Assembly: GCF_018221685.1 (NCBI RefSeq)
Contig: NZ_JAGJTM010000005.1
Coordinates: forward strand, 131,501-195,500
Direction: 5' to 3'
From: Bombella apis
GTDB taxonomy: Bacteria; Pseudomonadota; Alphaproteobacteria; Acetobacterales; Acetobacteraceae
Length of the DNA: 64,000 bases
In this document: piece after piece, positions 32,307 through 41,083 of the stretch
Position numbering within the stretch: the stretch's first letter is position 1
Layout of the letters: every line of letters starts with the position of its first letter
Made by a program: the position numbers and the translations under genes
Notes under the pieces: model-generated
What the model was told of the DNA's origin: nothing
The model's database searches: none
What the model saw: the letters and a program-made list of their open reading frames with translations, nothing else

Positions 32307-34829
32307 ATGCGTTCCCTGCCTCCTTCACGTCGCCTGACTACCCTCCCCTCCCTGCTTGGCATCGGGCTGGGCTGCATGACGGCTCTATCCTCCCAGGTCA
32401 AGGCGGCAACCAGAGACCAGACCATGGCACCGGCACAGGAAAAAATATCTGCCACAGGAAAGCCCAAACCCATCACCAGGCGGCAGGCCACCACCCCGTT
32501 GCGTCAGAAACACGTCCAGCAGGTGCCCGGCGGAACGGAAACACTCATCGTCACAGGGACACGGGAGATCGGGAAAAAGGCCCGTGATTCCATTGCACCC
32601 ATTGATGTCGTCTCCAGCCGGCAGCTCACCAGTACCGGCCAGCCAACCCTGCGGGATGCCATGCAGCTCCTGCTGCCATCCCTCACCGTCCCCACAGGCG
32701 GCTTTGATGCAGGCGCCCTGACGGATTCCATCAGCCTGAGGGGACTGAGCTCCAATGAGACGCTGATCCTCGTCAATGGGCACAGGCGGCACACCACGGC
32801 CAACATCTATGCCGATTCCGGGCCGCAGCAGGGCACGACCCCGACCGACATCGACATGATCCCCCTCTCTGCCATCGATCACATCGAAGTGCTGCGAGAT
32901 GGTGCCTCGGCCCAGTACGGATCGGATGCCATTGCCGGGGTGGTGAACATCATCCTCAAGAAGCAGGATCACGGACTGACGATCCGGTCCAACAGCGGCA
33001 TCACCAGCAAGGGAGACGGCTACCAGCAGGGCATCTTCATTGATGGCGGGGCCTCCTTCGGGGAGGACCGTGGCTTCATCCATGTCAGTGGCGACCTCGT
33101 GCATCAGGACCACAGCTTCCGCTCCGGACCGGACAGCCGGACCGGAACAACCATCAACAAGATCCTGAGCCAGCCGGAACAGACCCGGGAGTCCGTAGCC
33201 ATCAATGCAGGCTATGACATCACCAACACGCTCCAGCTCTACAGCACGGCCACCTATGCCCACCGCCATGCGGAGGCCTTCCAGAATTACCGTCTGCCCT
33301 CATCCCTTGCCAGCACCCCCGGTTACGCCGCCATCTACCCGGACGGCTATTCCCCCCTCCAGACGCTGGAAGAAAATGATTTTGAAATCACGGCAGGGCT
33401 GAAAGGCCGTCTGGCAGGCTGGCACTGGGACCTGTCCAGCACGTACGGGCGGGATTTCGACAATATCGGCCTGAAGAATGACGCCAACAAGGCCCTTCCC
33501 GCCTCCGCCCTGCAAACCACCTACAACAGGGTGCAGGGCTTCAATGACACGCAGTGGAACAACGAGCTGAACCTGAACAGGAAGCTCAATCTGTCCTTCT
33601 GGCCCCACAGCATCAATCTCGCCGGAGGGGCCGGATACCGTTATGAAGCCTACTCCATTGCTGAAGGCTCCAGTGCCAGTACCTATGGCGGCGGCACCAG
33701 CCTGGCCCTCGCCGGAACAAGCCCCCGCAGTGCGGGCAACTCCAACCGTGACGTGGTCTCCGGTTATGTCGACATTTCCACCCATCTGACAAAGCACTGG
33801 CAGCTGGACATGGCCGGACGGTACGAACATTACACCGATGTCGGCAACACGCAGACCGGCAAGATTTCCACCCGTTATGACGTGTCAAGGAGGCTTGCCT
33901 TCCGGGGGACATTCAGCAACGGCTTCCATGCTCCCACACTGGCGCAGGAACATTATTCCGCCCTGACCCTCTCCCCGACCGTGGCCCGTGGGCTGGTGGC
34001 CGCCACCTCTCCCGGAGCCCTGGCCAGCGGGGCCCAGCGTCTGAAACCGGAGCAGAGCACGAATGTGGAAGGGGGCATCATTGCCGAACCCTTCAAAGGG
34101 CTGCATGTCACGACCGATTTCTACCAGATCGACCTGCGGGGCCGCATCCTGCCCGGGAACAACCTCTATGGTGTGGAAGCCGCCAACATTCTGGCAGCCA
34201 ACGGCATCACCGACCTGCCCGCCAACATCACGAACAACAATCTGTCCACCCAGTGGTTTGCCAATGTGGCGAACACCCGCACGCAGGGCATGGACATGAC
34301 CATCACCTACACCACGAAACTGCGCCACGCCGGGCGCATCAACTGGGATGCCGCCATCAACCTGAACCGCACCAGACTGCGCCATCAGGCGACCCGCAGC
34401 GACGGCACGCCGGTCCTCAACGCCCCCAGCCGGGCCTACATCACGACTGCGTATCCCCGCAGCAAGATCATCTTTGGTGGCACATGGGTATCCCCGGCGC
34501 ATCGCTGGGCCGTTGCCCTGCATGAAATCCGGTACGGGCAGACGACCTCCGCCCTGACCTATTACCGGAACAACAATACCTCAACGGCCTCGACCACCAA
34601 CTACCTCCAGTTCCATAACAGACCGAAATGGACGACCAATCTTTCGGTGACGTACAACATCAACAAAATCTGGAGTACAACACTGGGCGGGAACAACATC
34701 TTCGCCGCCTTCCCCAGCAAGGTGCCCCATGGCAACCGTTATCTGGGAGCCGCCAAATACTACCTGAGCACATCCCAGCTCGGCATCAATGGCGGCTACT
34801 ATTATCTGGACGTGTCAGCCCACTTCTGA
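32307..34829 (+). CDS. TonB-dependent receptor
   Basis: Outer-membrane, TonB-gated transporter for an iron complex, vitamin or other large ligand. The product of about 840 residues has a signal peptide (start MRSLPPSRRLTTLPSLLGIG, likely cleavage after VKAA). A TonB-box-like ETLIVTGTRE follows, then a plug domain with ISLRGLSSNETLILVNGHRR and IEVLRDGASAQYGSDAIAGV, and a 22-strand barrel ending in YYLDVSAHF with a C-terminal Phe. The ATG at 32307 begins the signal peptide; a GTG at 32265 would add 14 residues. It is unlike the three siderophore receptors nearby, closer to the general receptor class with YGSDAIAGVVNIIL. Ligand unknown. Confidence 0.93.
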   Translation: MRSLPPSRRLTTLPSLLGIGLGCMTALSSQVKAATRDQTMAPAQEKISATGKPKPITRRQATTPLRQKHVQQVPGGTETLIVTGTREIGKKARDSIAPIDVVSSRQLTSTGQPTLRDAMQLLLPSLTVPTGGFDAGALTDSISLRGLSSNETLILVNGHRRHTTANIYADSGPQQGTTPTDIDMIPLSAIDHIEVLRDGASAQYGSDAIAGVVNIILKKQDHGLTIRSNSGITSKGDGYQQGIFIDGGASFGEDRGFIHVSGDLVHQDHSFRSGPDSRTGTTINKILSQPEQTRESVAINAGYDITNTLQLYSTATYAHRHAEAFQNYRLPSSLASTPGYAAIYPDGYSPLQTLEENDFEITAGLKGRLAGWHWDLSSTYGRDFDNIGLKNDANKALPASALQTTYNRVQGFNDTQWNNELNLNRKLNLSFWPHSINLAGGAGYRYEAYSIAEGSSASTYGGGTSLALAGTSPRSAGNSNRDVVSGYVDISTHLTKHWQLDMAGRYEHYTDVGNTQTGKISTRYDVSRRLAFRGTFSNGFHAPTLAQEHYSALTLSPTVARGLVAATSPGALASGAQRLKPEQSTNVEGGIIAEPFKGLHVTTDFYQIDLRGRILPGNNLYGVEAANILAANGITDLPANITNNNLSTQWFANVANTRTQGMDMTITYTTKLRHAGRINWDAAINLNRTRLRHQATRSDGTPVLNAPSRAYITTAYPRSKIIFGGTWVSPAHRWAVALHEIRYGQTTSALTYYRNNNTSTASTTNYLQFHNRPKWTTNLSVTYNINKIWSTTLGGNNIFAAFPSKVPHGNRYLGAAKYYLSTSQLGINGGYYYLDVSAHF

Positions 34830-34838
34830 AAAGTGGGC
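34818..34838. terminator. Hairpin spanning the stop codon between convergent genes
   Basis: GCCCACTT at 34818-34825 pairs with AAGTGGGC at 34831-34838. The TGA stop of the plus-strand receptor (34827-34829) lies in the five-base loop. The convergent gene ends at 34846. It has no U-tract on either strand. A bidirectional transcript-end structure is likely. Confidence 0.5.
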
Positions 34839-34845
34839 CAGACGG

Positions 34846-35529
34846 TCACATCTCGGCCCATGTCCGCAGCAGGTTGTGATACACGTTGGTCAGCCGCAGG
34901 ACCTCCGCATCCTTGGGGCCGTGACTCTGGGTCAGGGCCATGATGCTCTGGTCAAGGTCGAACAGGATGGACCGGTGCTCCTGCGAGCGGATGACGGACT
35001 GCGCCCAGAAAAAAGACCCCCAGCGGCTGCCCCGTGTCACCGGAGTGACCGTATGCAGGGCCGTGGTGGGATAGACAATCATGTCCCCCGCAGGCAGGCG
35101 CACCCGCTTTTCCTCTGAAGGCCCATGAAGGACCAGCTCGCCCCCGTCATATTCATCAAGATCGGAAATGAAAAGCGTGCTGGACACGTCCGTACGGATG
35201 CGGTGCCCCGTACCGGGAATGGGCCGCAGGGCGTTATCGACATGCGCCCCGAAATTCATCCCCACATCATAACGGTTGAAGAGCGGCGGCACGAGACGCA
35301 GGGGCAGCACGGCACTGTTATAGAGCGGGTTCGTGCCCAGCTTGCGCAGGACAAACGTGGAGAGCTCCTTCCCCAGCGGGCTGTCTGGAGCGATCTGAAG
35401 ATTGTTCTTCACACTGCCAGACTGTGACCCGGCTGTTCCCCGGCCATCCACCCATTCTCCCGCGGCCAGACGGGACCGCAGGTCAGCCAGCTCTTCTGCC
35501 GAGAGAACTCCCGGAATATGCAACATCAT
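34846..35529 (-). CDS. Fe(II)/2-oxoglutarate dioxygenase of the PiuC/YbiX family (PKHD-type hydroxylase)
   Basis: Cytosolic iron-dependent dioxygenase commonly encoded beside TonB siderophore receptors; its substrate is not established. The 227-residue product starts MMLHIPGVLSAEELADLRSR. The metal ligands are visible as His96 and Asp98 (AHVDNALR) and His159 (ALHTVTPV), with the 2-oxoglutarate arginine in TRGSRWGSFFW. The ATG at 35529 has AAAGG nine bases upstream and matches the family start; an in-frame start at 35604 is less likely. It lies 145 bases downstream of the siderophore receptor at 35675-38050, probably in the same Fur-controlled unit. Confidence 0.92.
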   Translation of the reverse strand: MMLHIPGVLSAEELADLRSRLAAGEWVDGRGTAGSQSGSVKNNLQIAPDSPLGKELSTFVLRKLGTNPLYNSAVLPLRLVPPLFNRYDVGMNFGAHVDNALRPIPGTGHRIRTDVSSTLFISDLDEYDGGELVLHGPSEEKRVRLPAGDMIVYPTTALHTVTPVTRGSRWGSFFWAQSVIRSQEHRSILFDLDQSIMALTQSHGPKDAEVLRLTNVYHNLLRTWAEM

Positions 35530-35674
35530 GAGATCATGCCTTTCAGGCAGGCCAGCAGCCTCGCCACCTACAGGAAAAGGAGCAGACAGACCTGCCTGCT
35601 CCATGTGAAACCTTCACACCATCATCCACCGGTTTCAAGACCGGACATGCAGAAGGCATGGCCGGCCCCGACAC

Positions 35675-38050
35675 TCAGTAATCCATGGTCAGACGGCCAA
35701 GGAATGTCCGCCCCGGTGCGGGCGTGGCATAGCCGCTGAAGAGACTGTTGTAGTTCAGCCGATTGGCCAGATTGTACCCGTTGAGAGAGACCTGCCAGTG
35801 CCGCCCGAAATGATGGGAAATGACGGTGTCAAAATCCACATTGGCAGGCACTTTGGAGGTATTGTTGTTATCCAGATACACTTTCTGACGCCATGTCAGA
35901 CCACCACCGATGGTGAAGTTCCACGGCGTACCGGGGAAGGCCTCATAGGCGGACCAGAGGGTCGCCTGATTGTGCGGCACGTACTGGATCTGGTTATGCA
36001 TCCGCCCGCCACCATTGGAGGACGTCTTCGGGTCATACAGGGCGTAAGTGGCCGTGATGTTCCAGCCCGGCAGGATCATGCCACCAAGGGAGAGTTCCAT
36101 GCCCTGGTTGCGCTGCTGGGCACCCGTGTTGATGGTGGAGTTGGAGACCGGGTCTGTCGTCAGGGCATTGCTCTTGTCCAGACGGAAAAGCGAGATGGTG
36201 GCCCCCAGGCGGTCATGCAGCAGACTGAACTTGCTGCCGACCTCATACAGGCGGGCACGCTGCGGGCGTGTATCCACGGTTCCCTTTGATCCCGGCCGGA
36301 CCGGCACGGCCCCGCTGGTCACATACATGCCCGTCGGTGTGGTGGAGCTGGCATAGGTGAAATAGACCGTCTGCCACTTCGTCGGTGTCAGCACAAGGCT
36401 GGCCGTCGGGTTGAAGGTATTTGTCGTCTGCGGGAAGCTCCTGTCCGGGTTGTTCGGCAGTTCGGACAGGCCGGACGTCCAGTAGTTGCTCTGCCAGCGG
36501 TCCCAGCGGAACCCGCCCTTGATGGATGCCCAGTTTGTCAGCCAGATCTGGTCATACAGGAAAATGCCCGTGTCGAACCCATACCCGCGGCTGTTCGGCT
36601 TCTTGCCAATACCGGCAATATTGGGCATGGAATTGGCCTGTGCGGAGACACGGCGCACCATGGCATCCGGCACATTGTGCGGGTCTGGATACAGCATGTT
36701 GGCGGTCGGCACCGCCTGGGTGAGGGAAGCACCCTCATAGGTATCCTGATGACGGGAATCATGGACATATTCCATGTCAAACCCTGTCACGACCTGATGC
36801 CTCAGAAAACCTGTCTTGAAGTCGGCCTGCAAGGAGGCGACGTCCTGGAAGGACCAGCTGTTCTGCTTGTAGGGCAGCGGCACGCTCCCGTTGGTGTTGC
36901 GGGTGATCACACCGGCACCATAATTGCCACTGTTCAGCGCATTGACGCACTTCGTGCCGCACTGCACCTTGGAGGCCTCAAAGTCACGGCTGTACTCACC
37001 GAAGCGCAGATCATTGTGGAATGTCAGATGATCGTTGAAGATGTGCTTCAGGCGCAGCGTCTCCATCGTGTCATCGGTATGATTATGGTCCTGCTGCTTG
37101 CCGTACCAGTTCTGCCGGGGCACGCCATATTCCGAGATCGGCCGCCCATAAGCGGACCCACGGGCCTTGACGACCGGCATCCCGTAATCCGGGATGCTGT
37201 TGTCCGTCTCATGCATCACCTGAAGCACGACGGTCGTCTTCGTCCCCAGCCCGAAGGCCACGGAAGGCGCAATGCCCCAGCGATGATCCCAGACATGGTC
37301 CCGCCCGACCACATTGTTGGACGCCCCCAGCCCTTCCAGACGGAAGGCCGTGGTGTCGTTGATCCGCTTGTTCACATCCACCGTGCCACGGAAATAATCC
37401 GCTGACCCGCCACTGAAATCCACGTTGTAATGGTCGTTGACCGTCGGCGTCTTCGTCACGACATTGATGGCACCACCGGTCGTTCCGTTACCGAAAACCT
37501 GTGAGGACGGCCCCTTGATGACATTGACGGAATCATAGTTGAAGCTGTCACGGGAATAGACGCCGAAGTCCCGCAGGCCATCTTCGTAGATGTCATTCTG
37601 TGCCGGGAACCCACGGATGAGAAACTGGTCCCCGTTGAGACCACCGGCCCCTTCCCCGACGGAAGCCGTGATGCCGGGGACGTTGCGCAGGGCCTCATCC
37701 AGAGACTTCGCATTCTGCTGCTTGATCAGTTCCCGGGGAACGACATCAATGGTCTGCGGCGTGTGCATGACATCCTGCGGCATACGTCCCATGTCGTTGC
37801 CTGCATGCATCGTGTTGAACGGATGACCGATGACATGGATACGCTCCACCTGCGTTGCCTGCACACCATCCTGTGCCGCCCGGGATGCAGATGTTCCGGC
37901 TGTTGTCTGTTCCGCATGTGTTCCATCTGATGTGGCAACGCCATCCTGATGCAGGGCTGTTGTGTCAGCAGCATAGGCCCCCCCAGCGACACCACCCAGT
38001 GTCAGGACAGCCGAAGCCGGCTTGAGGCATTGATGGATAAAACGACTCAT
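35675..38050 (-). CDS. TonB-dependent siderophore receptor (copy 1)
   Basis: Outer-membrane ferric-siderophore receptor. The 791-residue product starts MSRFIHQCLKPASAVLTLGG, a signal peptide ending near AYA-A, followed by a Gln/Thr-rich stretch. The plug includes TPQTIDVVPRELIKQQNAKS, VPGITASVGEGAGGLNGDQF, FLIRGFPAQNDIYEDGLRD and VIKGPSSQVFGNGTTGGAIN. The barrel ends in APGRTFLGRLTMDY with a C-terminal aromatic residue. GGAG lies nine bases before the ATG, and a Fur box 61 bases upstream. It is very close to copy 2 and more distant from copy 3. The ligand is likely a ferric hydroxamate-type siderophore by family resemblance only. Confidence 0.94.
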   Translation of the reverse strand: MSRFIHQCLKPASAVLTLGGVAGGAYAADTTALHQDGVATSDGTHAEQTTAGTSASRAAQDGVQATQVERIHVIGHPFNTMHAGNDMGRMPQDVMHTPQTIDVVPRELIKQQNAKSLDEALRNVPGITASVGEGAGGLNGDQFLIRGFPAQNDIYEDGLRDFGVYSRDSFNYDSVNVIKGPSSQVFGNGTTGGAINVVTKTPTVNDHYNVDFSGGSADYFRGTVDVNKRINDTTAFRLEGLGASNNVVGRDHVWDHRWGIAPSVAFGLGTKTTVVLQVMHETDNSIPDYGMPVVKARGSAYGRPISEYGVPRQNWYGKQQDHNHTDDTMETLRLKHIFNDHLTFHNDLRFGEYSRDFEASKVQCGTKCVNALNSGNYGAGVITRNTNGSVPLPYKQNSWSFQDVASLQADFKTGFLRHQVVTGFDMEYVHDSRHQDTYEGASLTQAVPTANMLYPDPHNVPDAMVRRVSAQANSMPNIAGIGKKPNSRGYGFDTGIFLYDQIWLTNWASIKGGFRWDRWQSNYWTSGLSELPNNPDRSFPQTTNTFNPTASLVLTPTKWQTVYFTYASSTTPTGMYVTSGAVPVRPGSKGTVDTRPQRARLYEVGSKFSLLHDRLGATISLFRLDKSNALTTDPVSNSTINTGAQQRNQGMELSLGGMILPGWNITATYALYDPKTSSNGGGRMHNQIQYVPHNQATLWSAYEAFPGTPWNFTIGGGLTWRQKVYLDNNNTSKVPANVDFDTVISHHFGRHWQVSLNGYNLANRLNYNSLFSGYATPAPGRTFLGRLTMDY

Positions 38051-38110
38051 ACAAAGGTGCTCCACATCAGGGTAATACGACCTCCACCAAGGAGAGACAC
38101 CTTCCATAGA

Positions 38111-38125
38111 TGATAATTATTCTCA
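38111..38125 (-). promoter_or_regulatory. Fur box upstream of siderophore receptor 1
   Basis: The 15-mer TGATAATTATTCTCA fits the 7-1-7 Fur consensus (TGATAAT-N-ATTATCA) with one mismatch. It lies 61 bases before the ATG at 38050. Iron-dependent repression of this receptor, and probably of the downstream PiuC-like gene, is the natural inference. Confidence 0.75.
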
Positions 38126-38355
38126 GTTTCAAACCATAAAAATCATACCAAATCGTTTACAGATAAGATTGTGTCTTAATTGCCACAATATGACACACCA
38201 TTACCATAATGGCTGTTTCCTGCTGTTTTTCAGCATGTTGCTACCTCCACTCTCATGCTGTGAACAGGTATTCCCGATTATTTCTTAGAACTGACAGGAT
38301 GAACCGAACACAAAAACAAGAGCCCGTTCCCCAGCCCCAATGCGGAGCCATACCT

Positions 38356-38382
38356 TCAGGCCGGACAGTATGTCCGGCCTGA
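38356..38382 (-). terminator. Hairpin after siderophore receptor 2
   Basis: A perfect 12-bp stem (38356-38367 with 38371-38382) around a three-base loop, starting nine bases after the stop of copy 2. On the minus strand the T-run comes before the stem, not after, so it is an imperfect match to an intrinsic terminator for this gene. Read on the plus strand it is also followed by A, not T. Confidence 0.5.
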
Positions 38383-38391
38383 AAAAACAGC

Positions 38392-40773
38392 TCAGTAATC
38401 CATGGTCAGACGGCCAAGGAATGTCCGCCCCGGTGCAGGGGTAGAATAGCCACTGAAGAGCGTGTTGTAGTTCAGCCGGTTGGCCAGATTGTATCCGTTG
38501 AGAGAAACCTGCCAGTGCCGCCCGAAATGATGGGAAATGACGGTGTCAAAATCCACGTTGGCGGGCACCTTGGAGGTATTGTTGTTATCCAGATACACAC
38601 CCTGCCGCCATGTCAGCCCCCCACCGATCGTGAAGTTCCATGGCAGGTTGGGGAAGGCCTCATAAGCGGACCAGAGAGTCGCCTGATTATGCGGCACGTA
38701 CTGGATCTGATTATGCATGGGCCCGCCATTGTTGGAAGATGTTTTCGGATCATACAGCGCATAAGTGGCTGTGATGTTCCAACCCGTCAGGATCATCCCC
38801 CCGAGGGAGAGTTCCATGCCCTGGTTGCGCTGCTGGGCCCCCGTGTTGATGGTGGAGTTGGAGACCGGGTCTGTCGTCAGGGCATTGTCCTTGTCCAGAC
38901 GGAAGAGCGAGATGGTGGCCCCCAGGCGGTCATGCAGCAGGCTGAACTTGCTGCCGACCTCATACAGGCGGGCATGCTGTGGCCGGTTATCCACCGTTCC
39001 TCCATTCTTGCCCGGCCGGACCGGCACGGCCCCGCTGGTCACATACATGCCCGTTGGTGTGGTGGAGCTGGCATAGGTGAAATAGATCGTCTGCCAGCTG
39101 GTCGGTGTCAGCACGAGGCTGGCCGTCGGGTTGAAGGTATTCTTCGTCTGCGGGAAACGCTTGTCCTCATTCGGGACGGGGCGGTTTTTCTCATTCAGGG
39201 TCGTTTCTGGCCCACCTGTTACGGTGTACCCACTCTGCCAGCGGTCCCAACGGAACCCGCCCTTGATGGATGCCCAGTTTGTCAGCCAGATCTGGTCATA
39301 CAGGAAGATGCCCGTATCAAACCCATAACCATGATTGTCCGGCTTTCTGCCCAGCCCGGCAATGTACGGCATGCTCTTCGGATTCTCCCCTCCCGGCACA
39401 CGACGGGCCTGTGCATCCGTTACCTCATGCGGATTGGGATAGAGCAGATTGGCCGCAGGAATGGTCCCGGCATAGACGTCCTGATGACGGGAATCATGGA
39501 CATATTCCATGTCAAACCCTGTCACGACCTGATGCCGGAGAGACCATGTCTTGAAGTCTGCCTGCAGGGACGCAACGTCCTGGAAGGACCAGCTGTTCTG
39601 CTTGTAGGGCAGCGGCACACTGTTGCCCGGCGTCGTGCGATTGACCAGCCCCTTGCCAAAATCACCGCCATTGATCGCATCAATACAGCCAGCCCGGCAC
39701 ACGACCTTCGAAGCTTCAAAATTACGGCTGTATTCACCGAAGCGCAGATCATTGTGGAAGGTGAAATGCCGATTGAAAACATGCTTCAGCCGCAATGTTT
39801 CCATCGTGTCGTCGGTGTGATTATGGTCCTGCTGCTTGCCAAAGAAATTGTGCCGCGGCACGCCATATTCAGACAAAGGCCGCCCATAAGCCGACCACTT
39901 TGTCTTGATGACCGGCATCCCGAAATCTGGCACGCTGTTATCTGTCTGGTGCATCACCTGAAGAACAACGGTCGTCTTCGTCCCCAGCCCGAAGGCCACG
40001 GATGGCGCAATGCCCCAACGATGATCCCAGACATGGTCCCGACCCACCACATTGTTGGACGCTCCCATGCCTTCCAGACGGAAGGCCGTCCTGTTATTGA
40101 TGGTCTTGTTCACATCCACCGTGCCACGGAAATAATCCGCTGACCCGCCACTGAAATCCACGTTGTAATGGTCATTGGCCATCGGCGTCTTCGTCACGAC
40201 ATTGATGGCGCCGCCAGTCGTTCCGTTACCGAAAACCTGTGAAGACGGCCCCTTGATGACATTGACGGAATCATAATTGAAGCTGTCACGAGCGTAGACA
40301 CCGAAGTCCCGCAGGCCATCTTCGTAGATGTCATTCTGTGCCGGGAACCCACGGATGAGAAACTGGTCCCCGTTGAGACCACCGGCCCCTTCCCCGACGG
40401 AAGCCGTGATGCCGGGGACGTTGCGCAGGGCCTCATCCAGAGACTTCGCATTCTGCTGCTTGATCAGTTCCCGGGGGACGACATCAATGGTCTGCGGCGT
40501 GTGCATGACATCCTGCGGCAGACGCCCCATGTCATTGCCTGCATGCATCGTGTTGAACGGATGACCGATGACATGGATGCGCTCCACCTGCGTCGCCTGC
40601 ACGCCCTGCGTCTGGGCATCATTGACAGAAGGCGCTGGTGTCGTCGTTTCCTGCCCTGTAGGCGTGCTTTCTTCCTGATGGGAGGCAGAAGCAGCCAAAG
40701 CCCCCCCTGCCATGCTCCCTAAAGTCAGCACCGCTGAGACCGGTTTTAGACATTGATGGATAAAACGACTCAT
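38392..40773 (-). CDS. TonB-dependent siderophore receptor (copy 2)
   Basis: The 793-residue product starts MSRFIHQCLKPVSAVLTLGS with a signal peptide, then the same plug sequence as copy 1 (TPQTIDVVPRELIKQQNAKS; GGLNGDQFLIRGFPAQNDIY), and ends in APGRTFLGRLTMDY. A 176-base DNA block (40301-40476) is identical to 37563-37738 in copy 1. Differences concentrate in extracellular-loop regions such as residues around the VVCRAGCIDAINGGDFGKGL segment, which suggests a different or broader ligand. AAAGG lies eight bases before the ATG. Unlike its neighbours it has no clear Fur box. Confidence 0.94.
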   Translation of the reverse strand: MSRFIHQCLKPVSAVLTLGSMAGGALAASASHQEESTPTGQETTTPAPSVNDAQTQGVQATQVERIHVIGHPFNTMHAGNDMGRLPQDVMHTPQTIDVVPRELIKQQNAKSLDEALRNVPGITASVGEGAGGLNGDQFLIRGFPAQNDIYEDGLRDFGVYARDSFNYDSVNVIKGPSSQVFGNGTTGGAINVVTKTPMANDHYNVDFSGGSADYFRGTVDVNKTINNRTAFRLEGMGASNNVVGRDHVWDHRWGIAPSVAFGLGTKTTVVLQVMHQTDNSVPDFGMPVIKTKWSAYGRPLSEYGVPRHNFFGKQQDHNHTDDTMETLRLKHVFNRHFTFHNDLRFGEYSRNFEASKVVCRAGCIDAINGGDFGKGLVNRTTPGNSVPLPYKQNSWSFQDVASLQADFKTWSLRHQVVTGFDMEYVHDSRHQDVYAGTIPAANLLYPNPHEVTDAQARRVPGGENPKSMPYIAGLGRKPDNHGYGFDTGIFLYDQIWLTNWASIKGGFRWDRWQSGYTVTGGPETTLNEKNRPVPNEDKRFPQTKNTFNPTASLVLTPTSWQTIYFTYASSTTPTGMYVTSGAVPVRPGKNGGTVDNRPQHARLYEVGSKFSLLHDRLGATISLFRLDKDNALTTDPVSNSTINTGAQQRNQGMELSLGGMILTGWNITATYALYDPKTSSNNGGPMHNQIQYVPHNQATLWSAYEAFPNLPWNFTIGGGLTWRQGVYLDNNNTSKVPANVDFDTVISHHFGRHWQVSLNGYNLANRLNYNTLFSGYSTPAPGRTFLGRLTMDY

Positions 40774-40970
40774 GGAAACAACCTTTGTCCTGAAAGGGTC
40801 ACGCACATCCCCAGCGGGATAGCCGCTCATAAATGCGACTAATTCTTAATTTTAACTTTAAGAAATTGTTGTCCTTTGCAGAAATTTGATGAATGTGTCG
40901 TAAAAAACACATTTATTTTAATTTTTTGTTTATTATCTGTAAGACAGACACAGTCCCTCTCATGATTTTT

Positions 40971-40998
40971 GTTAATATTTAAACAATTAAATATTAAC
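40971..40998. repeat. Perfect 11-bp A/T-rich inverted repeat upstream of siderophore receptor 2
   Basis: GTTAATATTTA at 40971-40981 and TAAATATTAAC at 40988-40998 are exact reverse complements around six bases. It is about 200 bases before the ATG of copy 2 and outside the terminator of copy 3. The outer GTTAAT/ATTAAC resembles the arms of the repeat at 32078-32108, so both may bind related regulators. Confidence 0.45.
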
Positions 40999-41014
40999 CA
41001 TTGCGATCTCCCAT

Positions 41015-41050
41015 AAAAAAACTGCGCCTTCCCAAACAGGAAAGGCGCAG
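41015..41050 (-). terminator. Intrinsic terminator after siderophore receptor 3
   Basis: On the minus strand CTGCGCCTT (41050-41042) pairs with AAGGCGCAG (41030-41022), with two further C-G pairs inside, and is followed by seven T (41021-41015). It begins 34 bases after the stop at 41084. This is the best intrinsic terminator in the window. Confidence 0.85.
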
Positions 41051-41083
41051 AATCCAGCAGATGATCCGTGTCTGAAGGGTAGA

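Larger units (their letters stand above)
38051..38391. other. Intergenic region between siderophore receptors 1 and 2
   Basis: 341 bases without a gene. From left to right: the leader and Fur box of copy 1, an A/T-rich stretch around 38130-38300, and the hairpin after the stop of copy 2. No transfer RNA or small reading frame with a convincing start was seen. Confidence 0.6.
40774..41083. other. A/T-rich intergenic region between siderophore receptors 2 and 3
   Basis: 310 bases without a gene. It is much richer in A/T than the flanks. It holds a 7-bp inverted repeat AATGTGT/ACACATT (40892-40898 and 40907-40913), an 11-bp inverted repeat at 40971-40998 and the terminator of copy 3. The promoter of copy 2 must be here, but no element matches the Fur consensus. 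Confidence 0.6.

Noticed and set aside
40921..40940. Possible Fur box upstream of siderophore receptor 2 (TTATTATCTG).
   Set aside because: Only one half-site is recognisable; the other half lacks the TGATAAT pattern.
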